Assembly (NCBI RefSeq): GCF_004217615.1
Contig: NZ_SHLD01000001.1
Coordinates: 2,418,001-2,482,000 of the forward strand
Length of the DNA: 64,000 nt
Direction: 5' to 3'
Origin: Micromonospora kangleipakensis
GTDB lineage: Bacteria; Actinomycetota; Actinomycetes; Mycobacteriales; Micromonosporaceae
Every line of letters begins with the position of its first letter. Position 1 is the first letter of the stretch. Under the pieces are notes generated by a model that was not told the origin of the DNA, searched no databases, and was given only the letters and a program-made list of their open reading frames with translations. Made by a program: the position numbers and the translations under genes. Shown here one piece after another: positions 18,935-27,445 of the stretch.

Positions 18935-19541
18935 GCCCGCGGTCGGTCGGGGTGGTCGAGGTGAGGAAGAGGTGCAGGGCCAGGTCGGCCAGGGCGCGGG
19001 CGGTCTGTTCGGGCGGGGCCTGGGGGAGCACGATGTGGCTCACCACCAGGCGGACGATCGTGTCGGCGGCGAACGCCAGCCGGGCCGGGTCCGCCGCCGG
19101 CAGGTGGCTGCTCGCCCACTCCAGCAGCGCCCCGGAGGCCTCGGCCAGCACCAGCTCCGAGCGGGTGGTCAGGTAGGGCAGCAGCTCGTCCGAGCCGCCC
19201 CGGGCGCTGGTCAGGATCGCCTTGATCAGCGGGTTGCCGGCCGCCTCGGTGAGGGTGTGCGCGATGGCCGCGTACGCGCCGGCCCGGACGTCGGCGCCGT
19301 GCTCCCGCAGGGCCGCGCGGACCGCCGAGACGAACCGGTCGACCTCCCGCCGGGCCAGCGCCTCGGCCAGCCCCGCCTTGGTGCCGAACTCGTTGTAGAC
19401 GGTCTGCCGGCTCACCCCGGCGGCGCTCGCCACCCCACCCATCCGCACGCCGTCCCAGCCGGTCGCGACGGTCTGCGCGCGGGCGGCGTCGACGATGCTG
19501 TCCCGGAGGCGTTGGCGGGCCGAGTCCCGGGGTTCGTCCAT
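18930..19541 (-). CDS. TetR-family transcriptional regulator
   Basis: 203 residues from the ATG at 19541 (MDEPRDSARQRLRDSIVDAA). The N-terminal helix-turn-helix GGVASAAGVSRQTVYNEFGT is a clear TetR DNA-binding domain. The C-terminal ligand domain is unassigned. The stop codon lies within the palindromic repeat of 18875-18934, so the last few residues (TDRGR) may be set by the insertion. It follows a hypothetical gene on the same strand with a 32-base gap. The target is unknown. Confidence 0.9.
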   Translation of the reverse strand: MDEPRDSARQRLRDSIVDAARAQTVATGWDGVRMGGVASAAGVSRQTVYNEFGTKAGLAEALARREVDRFVSAVRAALREHGADVRAGAYAAIAHTLTEAAGNPLIKAILTSARGGSDELLPYLTTRSELVLAEASGALLEWASSHLPAADPARLAFAADTIVRLVVSHIVLPQAPPEQTARALADLALHLFLTSTTPTDRGR

Positions 19542-19573
19542 GGTGCCCGGAAGTCTACGGGCGGCGGGACGGG

Positions 19574-20140
19574 TCAGTTCACGACGAGGCGGTACTGCGC
19601 CTCCACCCAGAACCCGCCGCCGTCGGTGCCGCCGAAGGTCAGCTCGTGGGCGCCGGGGGCCAGCGGCGGGAGGCTGGCCCAGAGCCCCCAGCAGGTCACC
19701 GGCGTCGGGCGGGGCCTCGAAGTCACCCCGTTGCCGAGCGCGCCGCGCACCTCGAACGGGGTCGGCGTGCCGACCGTGGCCAGCGGCAGCGGCGCCCCGT
19801 CGAGCTGGGCGTGCCCGGTCGCCCGGGGCACCACCGGCATCTCGCCCACCTGCGCCGGGAACTGCCACATGTTGAACGCCGGGAAGAACAGCGGCCGGCC
19901 GGCGGGCACCGCGCAGCGCCGGGTCACCGACCCGCCGTAGGTGCCGGCCAGGAACCAGACGTCGTCGGCCTGGTGGTGCCCGGCGTGCTCGCCGGTGGTG
20001 TCGCGGACCGGGTTCTTCGCCGGCCCGTGCGCCGCCACCCAGCGCACCCAGCGGGCGGCCAGCCCCTCCGGCGAGGTGGGCGGATACGGCAGCGGGGCCG
20101 GCCCGGAGGCGCGGCCGAACAGGGAGCGCAGCGGCGACAT
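19574..20140 (-). CDS. Conserved hypothetical protein
   Basis: 188 residues, no catalytic motif recognised. WFLAGTYGGSVTRRCAVPAG and GAHELTFGGTDGGGFWVEAQYRL look like beta-sandwich sequence, and similar WFLAGT-GG-V-R-C-VPAG-PLFFP sequences occur in actinobacterial proteins of unknown function. There is no signal peptide from this start (MSPLRSLFGRASGP). It lies upstream of the TetR gene on the same strand and may be its target or simply share its transcript. Confidence 0.6.
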   Translation of the reverse strand: MSPLRSLFGRASGPAPLPYPPTSPEGLAARWVRWVAAHGPAKNPVRDTTGEHAGHHQADDVWFLAGTYGGSVTRRCAVPAGRPLFFPAFNMWQFPAQVGEMPVVPRATGHAQLDGAPLPLATVGTPTPFEVRGALGNGVTSRPRPTPVTCWGLWASLPPLAPGAHELTFGGTDGGGFWVEAQYRLVVN

Positions 20141-20266
20141 GGCCGCAGATGCTAGTCAGCGTGGGGCGCCTCCCGCTGCCCCGTGCGTGCCCGCCCGGCG
20201 CTGCTCCCGTGCACCGGGCGCGCCCGATCGCGGCGGCCCGGCGGGCGGCGCATAGGATGTGCGGTC

Positions 20267-21673
20267 ATGGCACGCGTGCTCACTCCCCGTGCGGAGGACT
20301 TTCCCCGCTGGTACCAGGACCTGATCGCCAAGGCGAAGCTGGCCGACAACGGCCCGGTCCGGGGGACCATGGTGATCCGACCGGCCGGCTACGCCATCTG
20401 GGAGCGGATGCAGGCCGAGATGGACGCCCGGATCAAGGCGGCCGGGGCGGAGAACGCGTACTTCCCGCTCTTCATCCCGGAGAGCTACCTCAAGCGCGAG
20501 GCCCAGCACGTCGAGGGCTTCTCGCCGGAGCTGGCCGTGGTCACCCACGGTGGCGGCAAGCAGCTCGCCGAGCCGGTGGTGGTGCGCCCCACCAGCGAGA
20601 CGGTGATCGGCGAGTTCATGGCCAAGTGGATCGACTCGTACCGGGACCTGCCGCTGCTGCTCAACCAGTGGGCCAACGTGGTCCGCTGGGAGCTGCGCCC
20701 GCGGATCTTCCTGCGGACCAGTGAGTTCCTCTGGCAGGAGGGGCACACCGCGCACGCCACCCGCTCCGACGCCCGCGCCTACGCCCGGCGGATCCTGCAC
20801 GAGGCGTACGAGGACCTGATGGTCAACGTGCTGGGCATCCCGGTGGTGGTCGGCCTGAAGACCGCCCGGGAGCGGTTCGCCGGCGCGACCGCCACGTACA
20901 CCTGCGAAGGCATGATGGGCGACGGCAAGGCCCTCCAGCTCGGCACCAGCCACGAGCTGGGGCAGAACTTCGCCAAGGCGTTCGACATCAGCTACTCCTC
21001 GGCCGAGGGCGGCCGGGAGCACGCCTGGACCACCTCCTGGGGCACCTCCACCCGGATGCTCGGCGGTCTGATCATGTGCCACGGCGACGACAACGGCCTG
21101 CGGGTGCCGCCGAAGCTGGCGCCGGTCCAGGCGTACGTGATGGTGGTCAAGGAAGGCGAGGGCGTCGGCGAGGCGGCGGCCAAGCTCCGCGACGCGCTAC
21201 GCGACGCCGGGGTCCGGGTCGCGCTCGACGACCGGACCGACACCCCGTTCGGCCGCCGGGCCGTCGACGCCGAGCTGCGCGGCTACCCGGTACGCGTCGA
21301 GGTCGGCCCCCGTGACCTGGCCGCCGGCAACGCGGTCGTGGTCCGGCGTACGGACGGCTCGAAGTCCCCGACGCCGGTGGCCGACGTGGTCGGCGCGGTC
21401 CTGGCCGCGCTGGAGGCCGACCAGCGGGCGCTGCACGACCAGGCCCTGGCCCACCGCGAGTCCCGCACCGTCGAGGTGTCGACGCTGGCCGAGGCGATCG
21501 ACGCCGCGGCCACCGGCTGGGCCAAGGTGCCGTGGTCGGCGGTCGGCGTCAAGGGCGAGGCCGAGGCGAACGGCCAGGGCGTGACGGTCCGGTGCCTGCT
21601 CCGTGCCGACGGCTCGGTGCCGGACTCGGAGGACGAGTCGGACCTGGTCGCCATCCTCGCCCGCGCGTACTGA
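20267..21673 (+). CDS. proS: Prolyl-tRNA synthetase, short (eukaryote/archaeal-like) type
   Basis: 468 residues starting MARVLTPRAEDFPRWYQD. Class II motifs are present: motif 2 in RWELRPRIFLRTSEFLWQEGH, the proline pocket TATYTCEGMM, and motif 3 GGLIMCHGDDNGLRVPP. At ~470 aa, without the editing insertion of the ~570-aa bacterial type, this is the archaeal/eukaryote-like form found in some bacteria. The anticodon-binding domain follows at VQAYVMVV and ends in the usual aromatic dipeptide (ARAY). No second ProRS is visible in the window. Confidence 0.93.
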   Translation: MARVLTPRAEDFPRWYQDLIAKAKLADNGPVRGTMVIRPAGYAIWERMQAEMDARIKAAGAENAYFPLFIPESYLKREAQHVEGFSPELAVVTHGGGKQLAEPVVVRPTSETVIGEFMAKWIDSYRDLPLLLNQWANVVRWELRPRIFLRTSEFLWQEGHTAHATRSDARAYARRILHEAYEDLMVNVLGIPVVVGLKTARERFAGATATYTCEGMMGDGKALQLGTSHELGQNFAKAFDISYSSAEGGREHAWTTSWGTSTRMLGGLIMCHGDDNGLRVPPKLAPVQAYVMVVKEGEGVGEAAAKLRDALRDAGVRVALDDRTDTPFGRRAVDAELRGYPVRVEVGPRDLAAGNAVVVRRTDGSKSPTPVADVVGAVLAALEADQRALHDQALAHRESRTVEVSTLAEAIDAAATGWAKVPWSAVGVKGEAEANGQGVTVRCLLRADGSVPDSEDESDLVAILARAY

Positions 21674-21674
21674 C

Positions 21675-22343
21675 GTGCGTCCCGGCGGTCCCGTCGCCCG
21701 GTTCGCGCCGGGTCGGCTGATCATGCACCGGAACGTGCGGCACGGCCGGATCGGTTGGGTCCGGTCGGCCCGGGTGGTCCTCGACGACGACCGGGGTCTG
21801 CTGCTCTGGGTCGCCCGGGACTCGCCGGTGGCGCACGAGGTCACCGAGGCGGGACTGGGCATGCGGGCGATGTCGTTCGCCGAGTGGATCACGTCGTCCT
21901 ACCGGCTGGCGCGGGGTCGGTGGAACGGGCCGCCGGTGCTGAAGTTCCTGCCCACCGGCGCGGCCCACTCGGTGTGGTGGTTCCGGGACGCCGGGGGCCG
22001 GTTCAACAACTGGTACGTCAACCTGGAGGAACCGGGCGTCCGCTGGGACGACGGCCCGGTGGCCGGCGTGGACATGGTCGACCAGGACCTGGACGTGGTG
22101 GTCCGGCCGGACCTGAGCTGGGAGTGGAAGGACGAGGAGGAGTTTCTCGAGCGCCTCGCCTTCCCCGACGACTACTGGGTGGCCGACGAGAAGGCGGTCC
22201 GGGCCGAGGGGGAGCGGGTCATCGCCCTCGCCGAGGCCGGCGCGTTCCCGTTCGACGGCACCTGGTGCGACTTCACCCCGCCCGACGAATGGGATATACC
22301 GGACGAACTGCCGCTTGGCTGGGACCGTCCGCCGGTCCGTTGA
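21675..22343 (+). CDS. DUF402 (FomD/Ntdp-like) protein
   Basis: 222 residues from the GTG one base after the proS stop, so translation is probably coupled. The DUF402 core is visible: WWFRDAGGRFNNWYVNLEEP and GVDMVDQDLDVVVRPD...WEWKDEEEF. Characterised relatives hydrolyse nucleoside di/triphosphates or CMP-activated phosphonates with divalent metal; the acidic residues of DMVDQDLD and KDEEEF fit a metal site. The physiological substrate here is unknown. Confidence 0.8.
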   Translation: MRPGGPVARFAPGRLIMHRNVRHGRIGWVRSARVVLDDDRGLLLWVARDSPVAHEVTEAGLGMRAMSFAEWITSSYRLARGRWNGPPVLKFLPTGAAHSVWWFRDAGGRFNNWYVNLEEPGVRWDDGPVAGVDMVDQDLDVVVRPDLSWEWKDEEEFLERLAFPDDYWVADEKAVRAEGERVIALAEAGAFPFDGTWCDFTPPDEWDIPDELPLGWDRPPVR

Positions 22344-22420
22344 CGGTGTCGTCCGTCACCCGGCGTGCCGGCTCGGATGACCTGTCCGGGTCCGGTGTGA
22401 GAGATCGGCGCCGGATCTGG

Positions 22421-22426
22421 CAGAAT
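22421..22426 (+). promoter_or_regulatory. Possible -10 box of the rpsP operon
   Basis: CAGAAT within GATCTGGCAGAATGGG, about 160 bases before rpsP in the 240-bp gap after the DUF402 gene. No good -35 is visible. The rest of the gap is GC-rich leader with short hairpins and no gene. Confidence 0.3.
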
Positions 22427-22583
22427 GGGTCGCTGGTATCCGGCGCGCGTCCGGCGCCCTCTAACCCGGGCGCGTCGCCAGTCCACCGAGTAGTCTCCGG
22501 CCCAAACCCCACTGTGCCGGTCGGCGCTCACCCGTGCACCGCCCGTACCGGGCCGGTGAAATCGCAACAGGAGCGAAACAACT

Positions 22584-23123
22584 GTGGCCGTAAAGATCCG
22601 GCTCCTGCGGATGGGCAAGATCCGCAACCCGCAGTACCGCATCGTCGTCGCCGACTCGCGCACCAAGCGTGACGGTCGCGCGATCGAGTTCGTGGGCGTG
22701 TACCAGCCGAAGGAGGACCCTTCGGTGATCGAGGTCAAGTCGGAGCGGGTCCAGTACTGGCTCTCCGTCGGCGCGCAGCCGAGCGAGGCGGTGCAGCGCC
22801 TGCTTGAGCTCACCGGCGACTGGCAGAAGTACAAGGGCCTGCCGGCCCCGCCGCCGCTGAAGGTCGCCCCGGAGCGGGCCGACCGCCAGGCGGCGTACGA
22901 GGCCGAGGCGAAGGCCGCTGCCGGCCTGGCTCCGGAGACCCCGGCCAAGCCGGCCAAGAAGGCCGCCAAGGCGGAGGCCCCGAAGGCGGAGGCCCCGAAG
23001 GCGGAGGCCCCGAAGGCGGAGGCGCCGAAGGCGGAGGCCCCGAAGGCGGAGGCCGCCCCGGCCGAGGCCGCGGCGCCGAAGGCCGAGGAGCAGACCGGTG
23101 CCGAGTCCGGCGAGCAGGCCTGA
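22584..23123 (+). CDS. rpsP: Ribosomal protein bS16 with a long Ala/Lys/Glu/Pro tail
   Basis: 179 residues. The first ~85 are S16 proper ([20 protein letters not shown]... and [12 protein letters not shown]). The remainder is an unusually long low-complexity tail built from KAEAP pentapeptides encoded by a 15-bp tandem repeat. Actinobacterial S16 often has Ala/Lys-rich extensions, but the repeat number here should vary between strains. GTG start with AGGAG upstream. First gene of the rpsP-khpA-rimM-trmD-rplS run. Confidence 0.95.
   Translation: MAVKIRLLRMGKIRNPQYRIVVADSRTKRDGRAIEFVGVYQPKEDPSVIEVKSERVQYWLSVGAQPSEAVQRLLELTGDWQKYKGLPAPPPLKVAPERADRQAAYEAEAKAAAGLAPETPAKPAKKAAKAEAPKAEAPKAEAPKAEAPKAEAPKAEAAPAEAAAPKAEEQTGAESGEQA
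22968..23057 (+). repeat. 15-bp tandem repeat encoding KAEAP in rpsP
   Basis: Six near-identical units of AAGGCGGAGGCCCCG; unit four has one synonymous change and unit six ends in Ala rather than Pro. In-frame, so copy number can change without breaking rpsP. Confidence 0.95.
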
Positions 23124-23124
23124 C

Positions 23125-23358
23125 ATGGCACTGCGTCCCGCCCTGGAGCACCTGGTCAAGGGGATCGTCGACCACCCGGACGACGTCCGGGTGCGGATGG
23201 TCGATTCCCGTCGGGGCAAGCGCCTCGAGGTCCGCGTGCACCCCGAGGACCTGGGCACGGTGATCGGGCGGTCCGGCCGGACCGCCAAGGCGCTGCGCCA
23301 GGTGATCGGCTCCGTCGGTGGGCGTGGGGTACGCGTCGACATCGTCGACTCGTACTGA
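23125..23358 (+). CDS. khpA: KH-domain RNA-binding protein KhpA
   Basis: 77 residues, one KH domain with the GxxG loop in GTVIGRSGRTAKAL. Small KhpA proteins bind RNA, in some Gram-positives together with KhpB/EloR. Its start directly follows the rpsP stop, and its own stop overlaps the rimM start by one base, so the genes are tightly coupled. The placement between rpsP and rimM is conserved in actinobacteria and Firmicutes. Confidence 0.92.
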   Translation: MALRPALEHLVKGIVDHPDDVRVRMVDSRRGKRLEVRVHPEDLGTVIGRSGRTAKALRQVIGSVGGRGVRVDIVDSY

Positions 23359-23915
23359 TGCTTCTCGTCGTCGGCAGGATCGGCAAGCCGCACGGGATCC
23401 GCGGTGAGGTCACCGTGGAGGTGCGGACCGATGAGCCCGAAGCACGGTTCACCCCCGGTTCGGTGCTGCGCACCGAGCCGGGGGTGACACCCCCGGCCAA
23501 TCCGGCGCCCGGTCCCGGTGTGCCGTTCCGGGTGCCCGCCGAGCTGACCATCGAGGCGGCGCGCTGGCACCAGGGCCGGCTGCTGGTGGCCTTCGAGGGG
23601 GTGCTGGAGCGGGACGTCGCCGAGGCGCTGCGTGGCACCCTGCTCACGGTGGACAGCGGCGACGTCGCCCCGCCGGAGGATCCCGAGGAGTTCCACGACC
23701 ACCAACTGGTCGGCCTCGCCGTGGTCACCCCGGCCGGCGAGCGGCTGGGCGAGGTGGCCGGGATCGACCACGCGCCCTCCTCCGACCTGCTGGTGCTGCG
23801 TCGTCCCGAGGGCCGTACCGCGCTCATCCCGTTCGTCAAGGCGATCGTGCCCGAGGTCGACCTCGCCGGCGGTCGCGTCGTCGTCGACCCGCCGGCCGGT
23901 CTGCTCGATCTCTAG
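23358..23915 (+). CDS. rimM: 16S rRNA processing protein RimM
   Basis: 185 residues: LLVVGRIGKPHGIRGEVTVEV is the N-terminal RimM domain, and the PRC-barrel begins near FHDHQLVGLAVVTPAGERLG and ends ALIPFVKAIVPEVDLAGGRV. Assists maturation of the 30S head by contacting S19. One-base overlap with khpA upstream; trmD starts 18 bases downstream. Confidence 0.94.
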   Translation: MLLVVGRIGKPHGIRGEVTVEVRTDEPEARFTPGSVLRTEPGVTPPANPAPGPGVPFRVPAELTIEAARWHQGRLLVAFEGVLERDVAEALRGTLLTVDSGDVAPPEDPEEFHDHQLVGLAVVTPAGERLGEVAGIDHAPSSDLLVLRRPEGRTALIPFVKAIVPEVDLAGGRVVVDPPAGLLDL

Positions 23916-23933
23916 ACCGCCGGAGCACCGCCC

Positions 23934-24722
23934 ATGCGCGTCGACATCGTGTCGATCTTCCCGGAGTACTTCGCCCCGCTGGACCTGTCGCTGATCGGCA
24001 GGGCCCGGGCGACCGGCACGCTCCGGCTGGCCGTACACGATCTGCGGACCTGGACCCACGACGTGCACCGCACGGTCGACGACACCCCCTACGGCGGCGG
24101 CCCCGGCATGGTGATGCGGCCGGAGCCGTGGGGTGAGGCGCTGGACGCCCTCGCCCCCGACGAGCTCAGCCCGGACGGCCACACGCTGCCCCGGCTGCTG
24201 GTGCCCTCGCCGGCCGGCGTCCGGTTCACCCAGGCCATGGCGCACGAGCTGGCCGCCGAGTCGCACCTGCTCTTCGCCTGCGGCCGGTACGAGGGCATCG
24301 ACCAGCGGGTGCTCGACCACGCGGCGACCCGGATGCGGGTGACCGAGGTCTCCCTCGGTGACTACGTGCTCTTCGGCGGCGAGGTCGCGGTGCTGGTGAT
24401 CCTGGAGGCGGTCACCCGGCTGCTGCCCGGGGTGCTCGGTAACGCCGGGTCGCTGGACGAGGAGTCGCACGCCCACGGGCTGCTCGAGGCCCCGATGTAC
24501 ACCAAGCCGGCGACCTGGCGCGGGCACGAGGTGCCGGAGGTGCTCCGCTCCGGCGACCACGGGCGGATCGCCCGCTGGCGGCGGGACGAGGCGCTGACCC
24601 GGACGGCCGCGCGCCGCGCCGACATGATCGCCGCGCTGCCCCCGGAGAGCCTGGACAAGCGGGACCGGGCCGCGTTGGACCGGGGTGGATTTCAGCCGCC
24701 GCCGGGGGATGTGGCAAAGTAG
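23934..24722 (+). CDS. trmD: tRNA (guanine-N1)-methyltransferase TrmD
   Basis: 262 residues with all SPOUT/TrmD signatures: [28 protein letters not shown], the knot loop [13 protein letters not shown], and [21 protein letters not shown]. Makes m1G37 in tRNAs using S-adenosylmethionine, preventing frameshifting. Third enzyme of the rpsP-rimM-trmD-rplS order. A 143-bp gap, longer than others in the cluster, separates it from rplS. Confidence 0.96.
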   Translation: MRVDIVSIFPEYFAPLDLSLIGRARATGTLRLAVHDLRTWTHDVHRTVDDTPYGGGPGMVMRPEPWGEALDALAPDELSPDGHTLPRLLVPSPAGVRFTQAMAHELAAESHLLFACGRYEGIDQRVLDHAATRMRVTEVSLGDYVLFGGEVAVLVILEAVTRLLPGVLGNAGSLDEESHAHGLLEAPMYTKPATWRGHEVPEVLRSGDHGRIARWRRDEALTRTAARRADMIAALPPESLDKRDRAALDRGGFQPPPGDVAK

Positions 24723-24820
24723 AGGGGTTGCCGCATCCGTCCGCGCCCGCGGGCGGCTGCGAGGATCCTCGACCGGGGTCGGCCCGCCGTCCACCACCCG
24801 GGGATCAGAATCACCCATCC

Positions 24821-24841
24821 GCGCACCGATTGACGGTGCGC
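24821..24841 (+). promoter_or_regulatory. Hairpin in the rplS leader
   Basis: Perfect 8-bp stem GCGCACCG / CGGTGCGC with a five-base loop, ending 24 bases before the rplS start and just upstream of its ribosome-binding site (CGAGG). Could be a translational control element for L19 or an mRNA-processing site; no known leader family was matched. Confidence 0.45.
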
Positions 24842-24865
24842 CGTGAGCCTCACGAGGACACAGCG

Positions 24866-25225
24866 ATGAACATCCTGGACGCCCTTGACGCCCAGTCGAA
24901 GCGGGTCGACCTCCCCGACTTCCGTGCCGGTGACACCGTGAAGGTGCACGCGCGGGTCGTCGAGGGAAACCGGTCCCGTGTCCAGATCTTCCAGGGCGTC
25001 GTCATCCGCCGCCAGGGTGACGGTCTGCGCGAGACCTTCTCGGTCCGCAAGGTCAGCTTCGGTGTCGGTGTGGAGCGGACGTACCCGATCAACAGCCCGG
25101 CGATCGACCGGATCGAGGTCGTGACCCGCGGTGACGTGCGTCGGGCCAAGCTCTACTACCTGCGCGAGCTGCGCGGCAAGAAGGCCAAGATCAAGGAGCT
25201 GCGCGAGAAGCAGCCGACGAGCTGA
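24866..25225 (+). CDS. rplS: Ribosomal protein bL19
   Basis: 119 residues, standard length. [38 protein letters not shown] and the signature [19 protein letters not shown] are all present. L19 lies at the 30S-50S interface. Last gene of the rpsP cluster; a long terminator hairpin follows. Confidence 0.96.
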   Translation: MNILDALDAQSKRVDLPDFRAGDTVKVHARVVEGNRSRVQIFQGVVIRRQGDGLRETFSVRKVSFGVGVERTYPINSPAIDRIEVVTRGDVRRAKLYYLRELRGKKAKIKELREKQPTS

Positions 25226-25347
25226 ATTTTCGCTCGCCACGCCGCCTGAGCTGCGCGGATGTCGTATCGACCGGATCGCATTACCCTGGTCGACACGGGC
25301 GCAGGAGGGCAGCGACGCCGCGGCGTGTCCGGCGCGGCACAGCGTTC

Positions 25348-25393
25348 CACTACCGCCCGTGGGGCCTCACGACGAGGCTCCCGGGCGGTAGTG
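25348..25393 (+). terminator. Terminator between rplS and lepB
   Basis: Perfect 12-bp outer stem CACTACCGCCCG / CGGGCGGTAGTG, with a second inner stem around GGCCTC/GAGGCT, followed by TCGTTTC. It lies between rplS and the first signal peptidase gene and closes the ribosomal cluster. Confidence 0.8.
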
Positions 25394-25418
25394 TCGTTTC
25401 TGCGGACCGGAGAGTGGC

Positions 25419-26291
25419 ATGGTGCAGATGCTTGACGAGGACGGCACCGTCGACCCCTGGCGCCGGCGGGCCCGGCGCTCCAGGCGACAGATGCCCCTCT
25501 GGCAGGAACTGCCCCTGCTCCTGGTGGTCGCCTTCTGCCTCGCGGTGCTGATCCGCACCTTCCTGCTCCAGGCCTTCTTCATCCCCTCCGGGTCGATGGA
25601 GAACACCCTCCTCATCGGCGACCGGGTGCTGGTCAACAAGGTCGTCTACGACGTCCGGGATCCGGTGCGCGGCGAGGTGGTGGTCTTCCGGGGCACCGAC
25701 AGGTGGGTCGCCCAGGAGACCCCGGCGCCGCCGGCCGGCTTCGCCGGGAAGGTCGGCCGCACCCTCGGCGACCTGGTCGGCGTCAGCCGCCCCGGCGAGA
25801 AGGACTTCATCAAGCGGGTGATCGGGGTCCCCGGCGACAAGGTCTGGTGCTGCGACAAGGGCCGGGTCGTGGTCAACGGCGTACCGCTGGACGAGCGGGC
25901 GTACGTCTCCGAGGACTCGCCGGCCGAGCTGCCGCCGAACCCGAAGGAGTGCCGGTCCCGGCAGTTCACCGAGGTGGTCGTGCCGGCGGGGCAGATCTTC
26001 GTGATGGGCGACCACCGGCTGGTCTCCCAGGACGCCCGCTGCCAGGGCCCGGTACCGATCGACAACGTGGTGGGCCGGGCCTTCATGATCGTCTGGCCCT
26101 CCGAGCGGTGGACCTCGCTGCCGGTGCCGGACACCTTCGCCAGCCTGCCCCGGGCGGACGGCGCGCCGGCCCCCGTCGACCCCGACCCGGTGGGCGGTGT
26201 GGTGCTGATCCTGCCGGTCACGGCGGCCCTCTCCGTTCTCGCGCGTTCCGGGCGGCCCCCACGTGCCCGGCGTCGTAGGCTCCTCCCGTGA
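25419..26291 (+). CDS. lepB: Type I signal peptidase (S26), longer paralogue
   Basis: 290 residues. A transmembrane anchor (LPLLLVVAFCLAVLIRTFLL) is followed by the catalytic serine S59 in FFIPSGSMENTL and the general-base lysine K132 in DFIKRVIGVPGD. Box E is VMGDHRLVSQDAR. A second C-terminal membrane segment (GGVVLILPVTAALSVLA) is present, unlike the paralogue downstream. Cleaves Sec/Tat signal peptides at the outer membrane face. Its end overlaps the next lepB by four bases. Confidence 0.93.
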   Translation: MVQMLDEDGTVDPWRRRARRSRRQMPLWQELPLLLVVAFCLAVLIRTFLLQAFFIPSGSMENTLLIGDRVLVNKVVYDVRDPVRGEVVVFRGTDRWVAQETPAPPAGFAGKVGRTLGDLVGVSRPGEKDFIKRVIGVPGDKVWCCDKGRVVVNGVPLDERAYVSEDSPAELPPNPKECRSRQFTEVVVPAGQIFVMGDHRLVSQDARCQGPVPIDNVVGRAFMIVWPSERWTSLPVPDTFASLPRADGAPAPVDPDPVGGVVLILPVTAALSVLARSGRPPRARRRRLLP

Positions 26292-26911
26292 TTGACGAGC
26301 AGACCGAAAAGCCTCGCAGTTCCTTCTGGAAGGAGCTGCCCATCCTCCTGGGTGTGGCGATCCTGGTCGCAGTGCTGGTGCGTGCCTTCGTGCTGCAGAC
26401 CTTCTTCATCCCCTCGCCGTCCATGGAGAACACTCTCAAGATCGACGATCGGGTGCTGGTCAACAAGCTGGTCTACGACTTCCGGTCGCCGCACCGGGGC
26501 GAGGTGATCGTTTTCGAGGCACCCACCGAGTGGAGCGGCAACCCGGACGGCGAGGACTTCATCAAGCGGGTGATCGGGGTCGGCGGCGACCACGTGGTCT
26601 GCTGCGACGCCCAGGACCGGTTGGTGATCAACGGCCGGTCGCTGGACGAGCCGTACATCTATCCCGGGAACAAGCCGGCCGACCAGGATTTCGAGATCAC
26701 GGTGCCGCAGGGGCGGCTCTGGGTCATGGGTGACCACCGGGAAGCCTCGGGCGACTCGCTGGAGCACTGGCAGCAGTCTGGCCAGGACATCACCGAGGCC
26801 ACCATCCCCGAGGACCAGGTGGTCGGGCGGGCGTTCACCGTCTTCTGGCCGGTCAGCCGGGCGACCTGGCTCACCGTCCCGAAGCAGTTCGACGGGATCC
26901 CCAATCCCTGA
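26288..26911 (+). CDS. lepB: Type I signal peptidase (S26), shorter paralogue
   Basis: 207 residues. One N-terminal anchor (LPILLGVAILVAVLVRAFVL); catalytic S45 in FFIPSPSMENTL, K93 in DFIKRVIGVGGD and VMGDHREASGDS. It lacks the C-terminal membrane helix and the ~25-residue insertion (GFAGKVGRTLGDLVG) seen in the paralogue upstream. The GTG start overlaps the previous stop. Streptomyces carries four clustered sip genes at the same locus, so two here is a reduced set with possible division of substrates. Confidence 0.93.
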   Translation: MIDEQTEKPRSSFWKELPILLGVAILVAVLVRAFVLQTFFIPSPSMENTLKIDDRVLVNKLVYDFRSPHRGEVIVFEAPTEWSGNPDGEDFIKRVIGVGGDHVVCCDAQDRLVINGRSLDEPYIYPGNKPADQDFEITVPQGRLWVMGDHREASGDSLEHWQQSGQDITEATIPEDQVVGRAFTVFWPVSRATWLTVPKQFDGIPNP

Positions 26912-26959
26912 CCCCGGAGGGCGTGGGCGTTCGTCAGAGCCGTCTGGCAGGCTTGGGCG

Positions 26960-27445
26960 GTGACCGTCTACACCCCGCGACGCGCGGCCCGGGTGCTGCT
27001 CGTCGACGCGGCCGACCGGGTGCTGCTCTTCGCCGGCACCGATCCGGCCCGGCCCGGCCACAGCTACTGGTTCACCCCCGGCGGCGGGCTCGGCCCCGGG
27101 GAGAGTCCGGCCGACGGCGCGGCCCGCGAGCTGGCCGAGGAGACCGGGCTGCGGCTCACCCCGACCGAGCTGGGCCCGCCGGTGTGGGCCGAGACGGTCG
27201 AGTTCCCGTTCGACGGGGTCTGGTACCGGCAGGAGCAGGAGTTCTTCCTGGTCCGCGTCCCGGCCTGGGAGGTGGACACGGCGGGCTTCGAGGAGGTCGA
27301 GCGGGCCAGCGTCACCGGCCACCGCTGGTGGTCCCTGGACGAGCTGGCCGGCACCGACGAGCGCTACTACCCGGTGGACCTGCCGGCGGTGCTGATCCGG
27401 GCGCTCGCCGCCCGACCGGCCGCCCAGGGTGGTACGCCGTGCTGA
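26960..27445 (+). CDS. NUDIX hydrolase
   Basis: 161 residues. The Nudix box is complete: GGLGPGESPADGAARELAEETGL, here spanning roughly residues 45-67, with the metal-binding REL-EE. It hydrolyses a nucleoside diphosphate linked to another moiety; the substrate class cannot be read from sequence. The stop lies inside the start of rnhB (seven-base overlap). A conserved neighbour of lepB and rnhB in actinobacteria. Confidence 0.88.
   Translation: MTVYTPRRAARVLLVDAADRVLLFAGTDPARPGHSYWFTPGGGLGPGESPADGAARELAEETGLRLTPTELGPPVWAETVEFPFDGVWYRQEQEFFLVRVPAWEVDTAGFEEVERASVTGHRWWSLDELAGTDERYYPVDLPAVLIRALAARPAAQGGTPC

Noticed and set aside
22968..23057. Regular tandem repeat that could suggest a CRISPR array
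   Set aside because: Units are 15 bp, directly abutting, without spacers, and in frame within rpsP.
22461..24818. 785-codon minus-strand open frame opposite rpsP-trmD
   Set aside because: Mirror of codon usage of the ribosomal cluster; it contains repeats that are just the complement of the KAEAP repeat and no protein-like domain.
26923..27438. N-terminal extension of rnhB reading through the Nudix region
   Set aside because: This frame upstream of 27439 is Arg/Gly-rich noise opposite to codon choice of the Nudix gene; the GTG at 27439 gives the family-type N-terminus.
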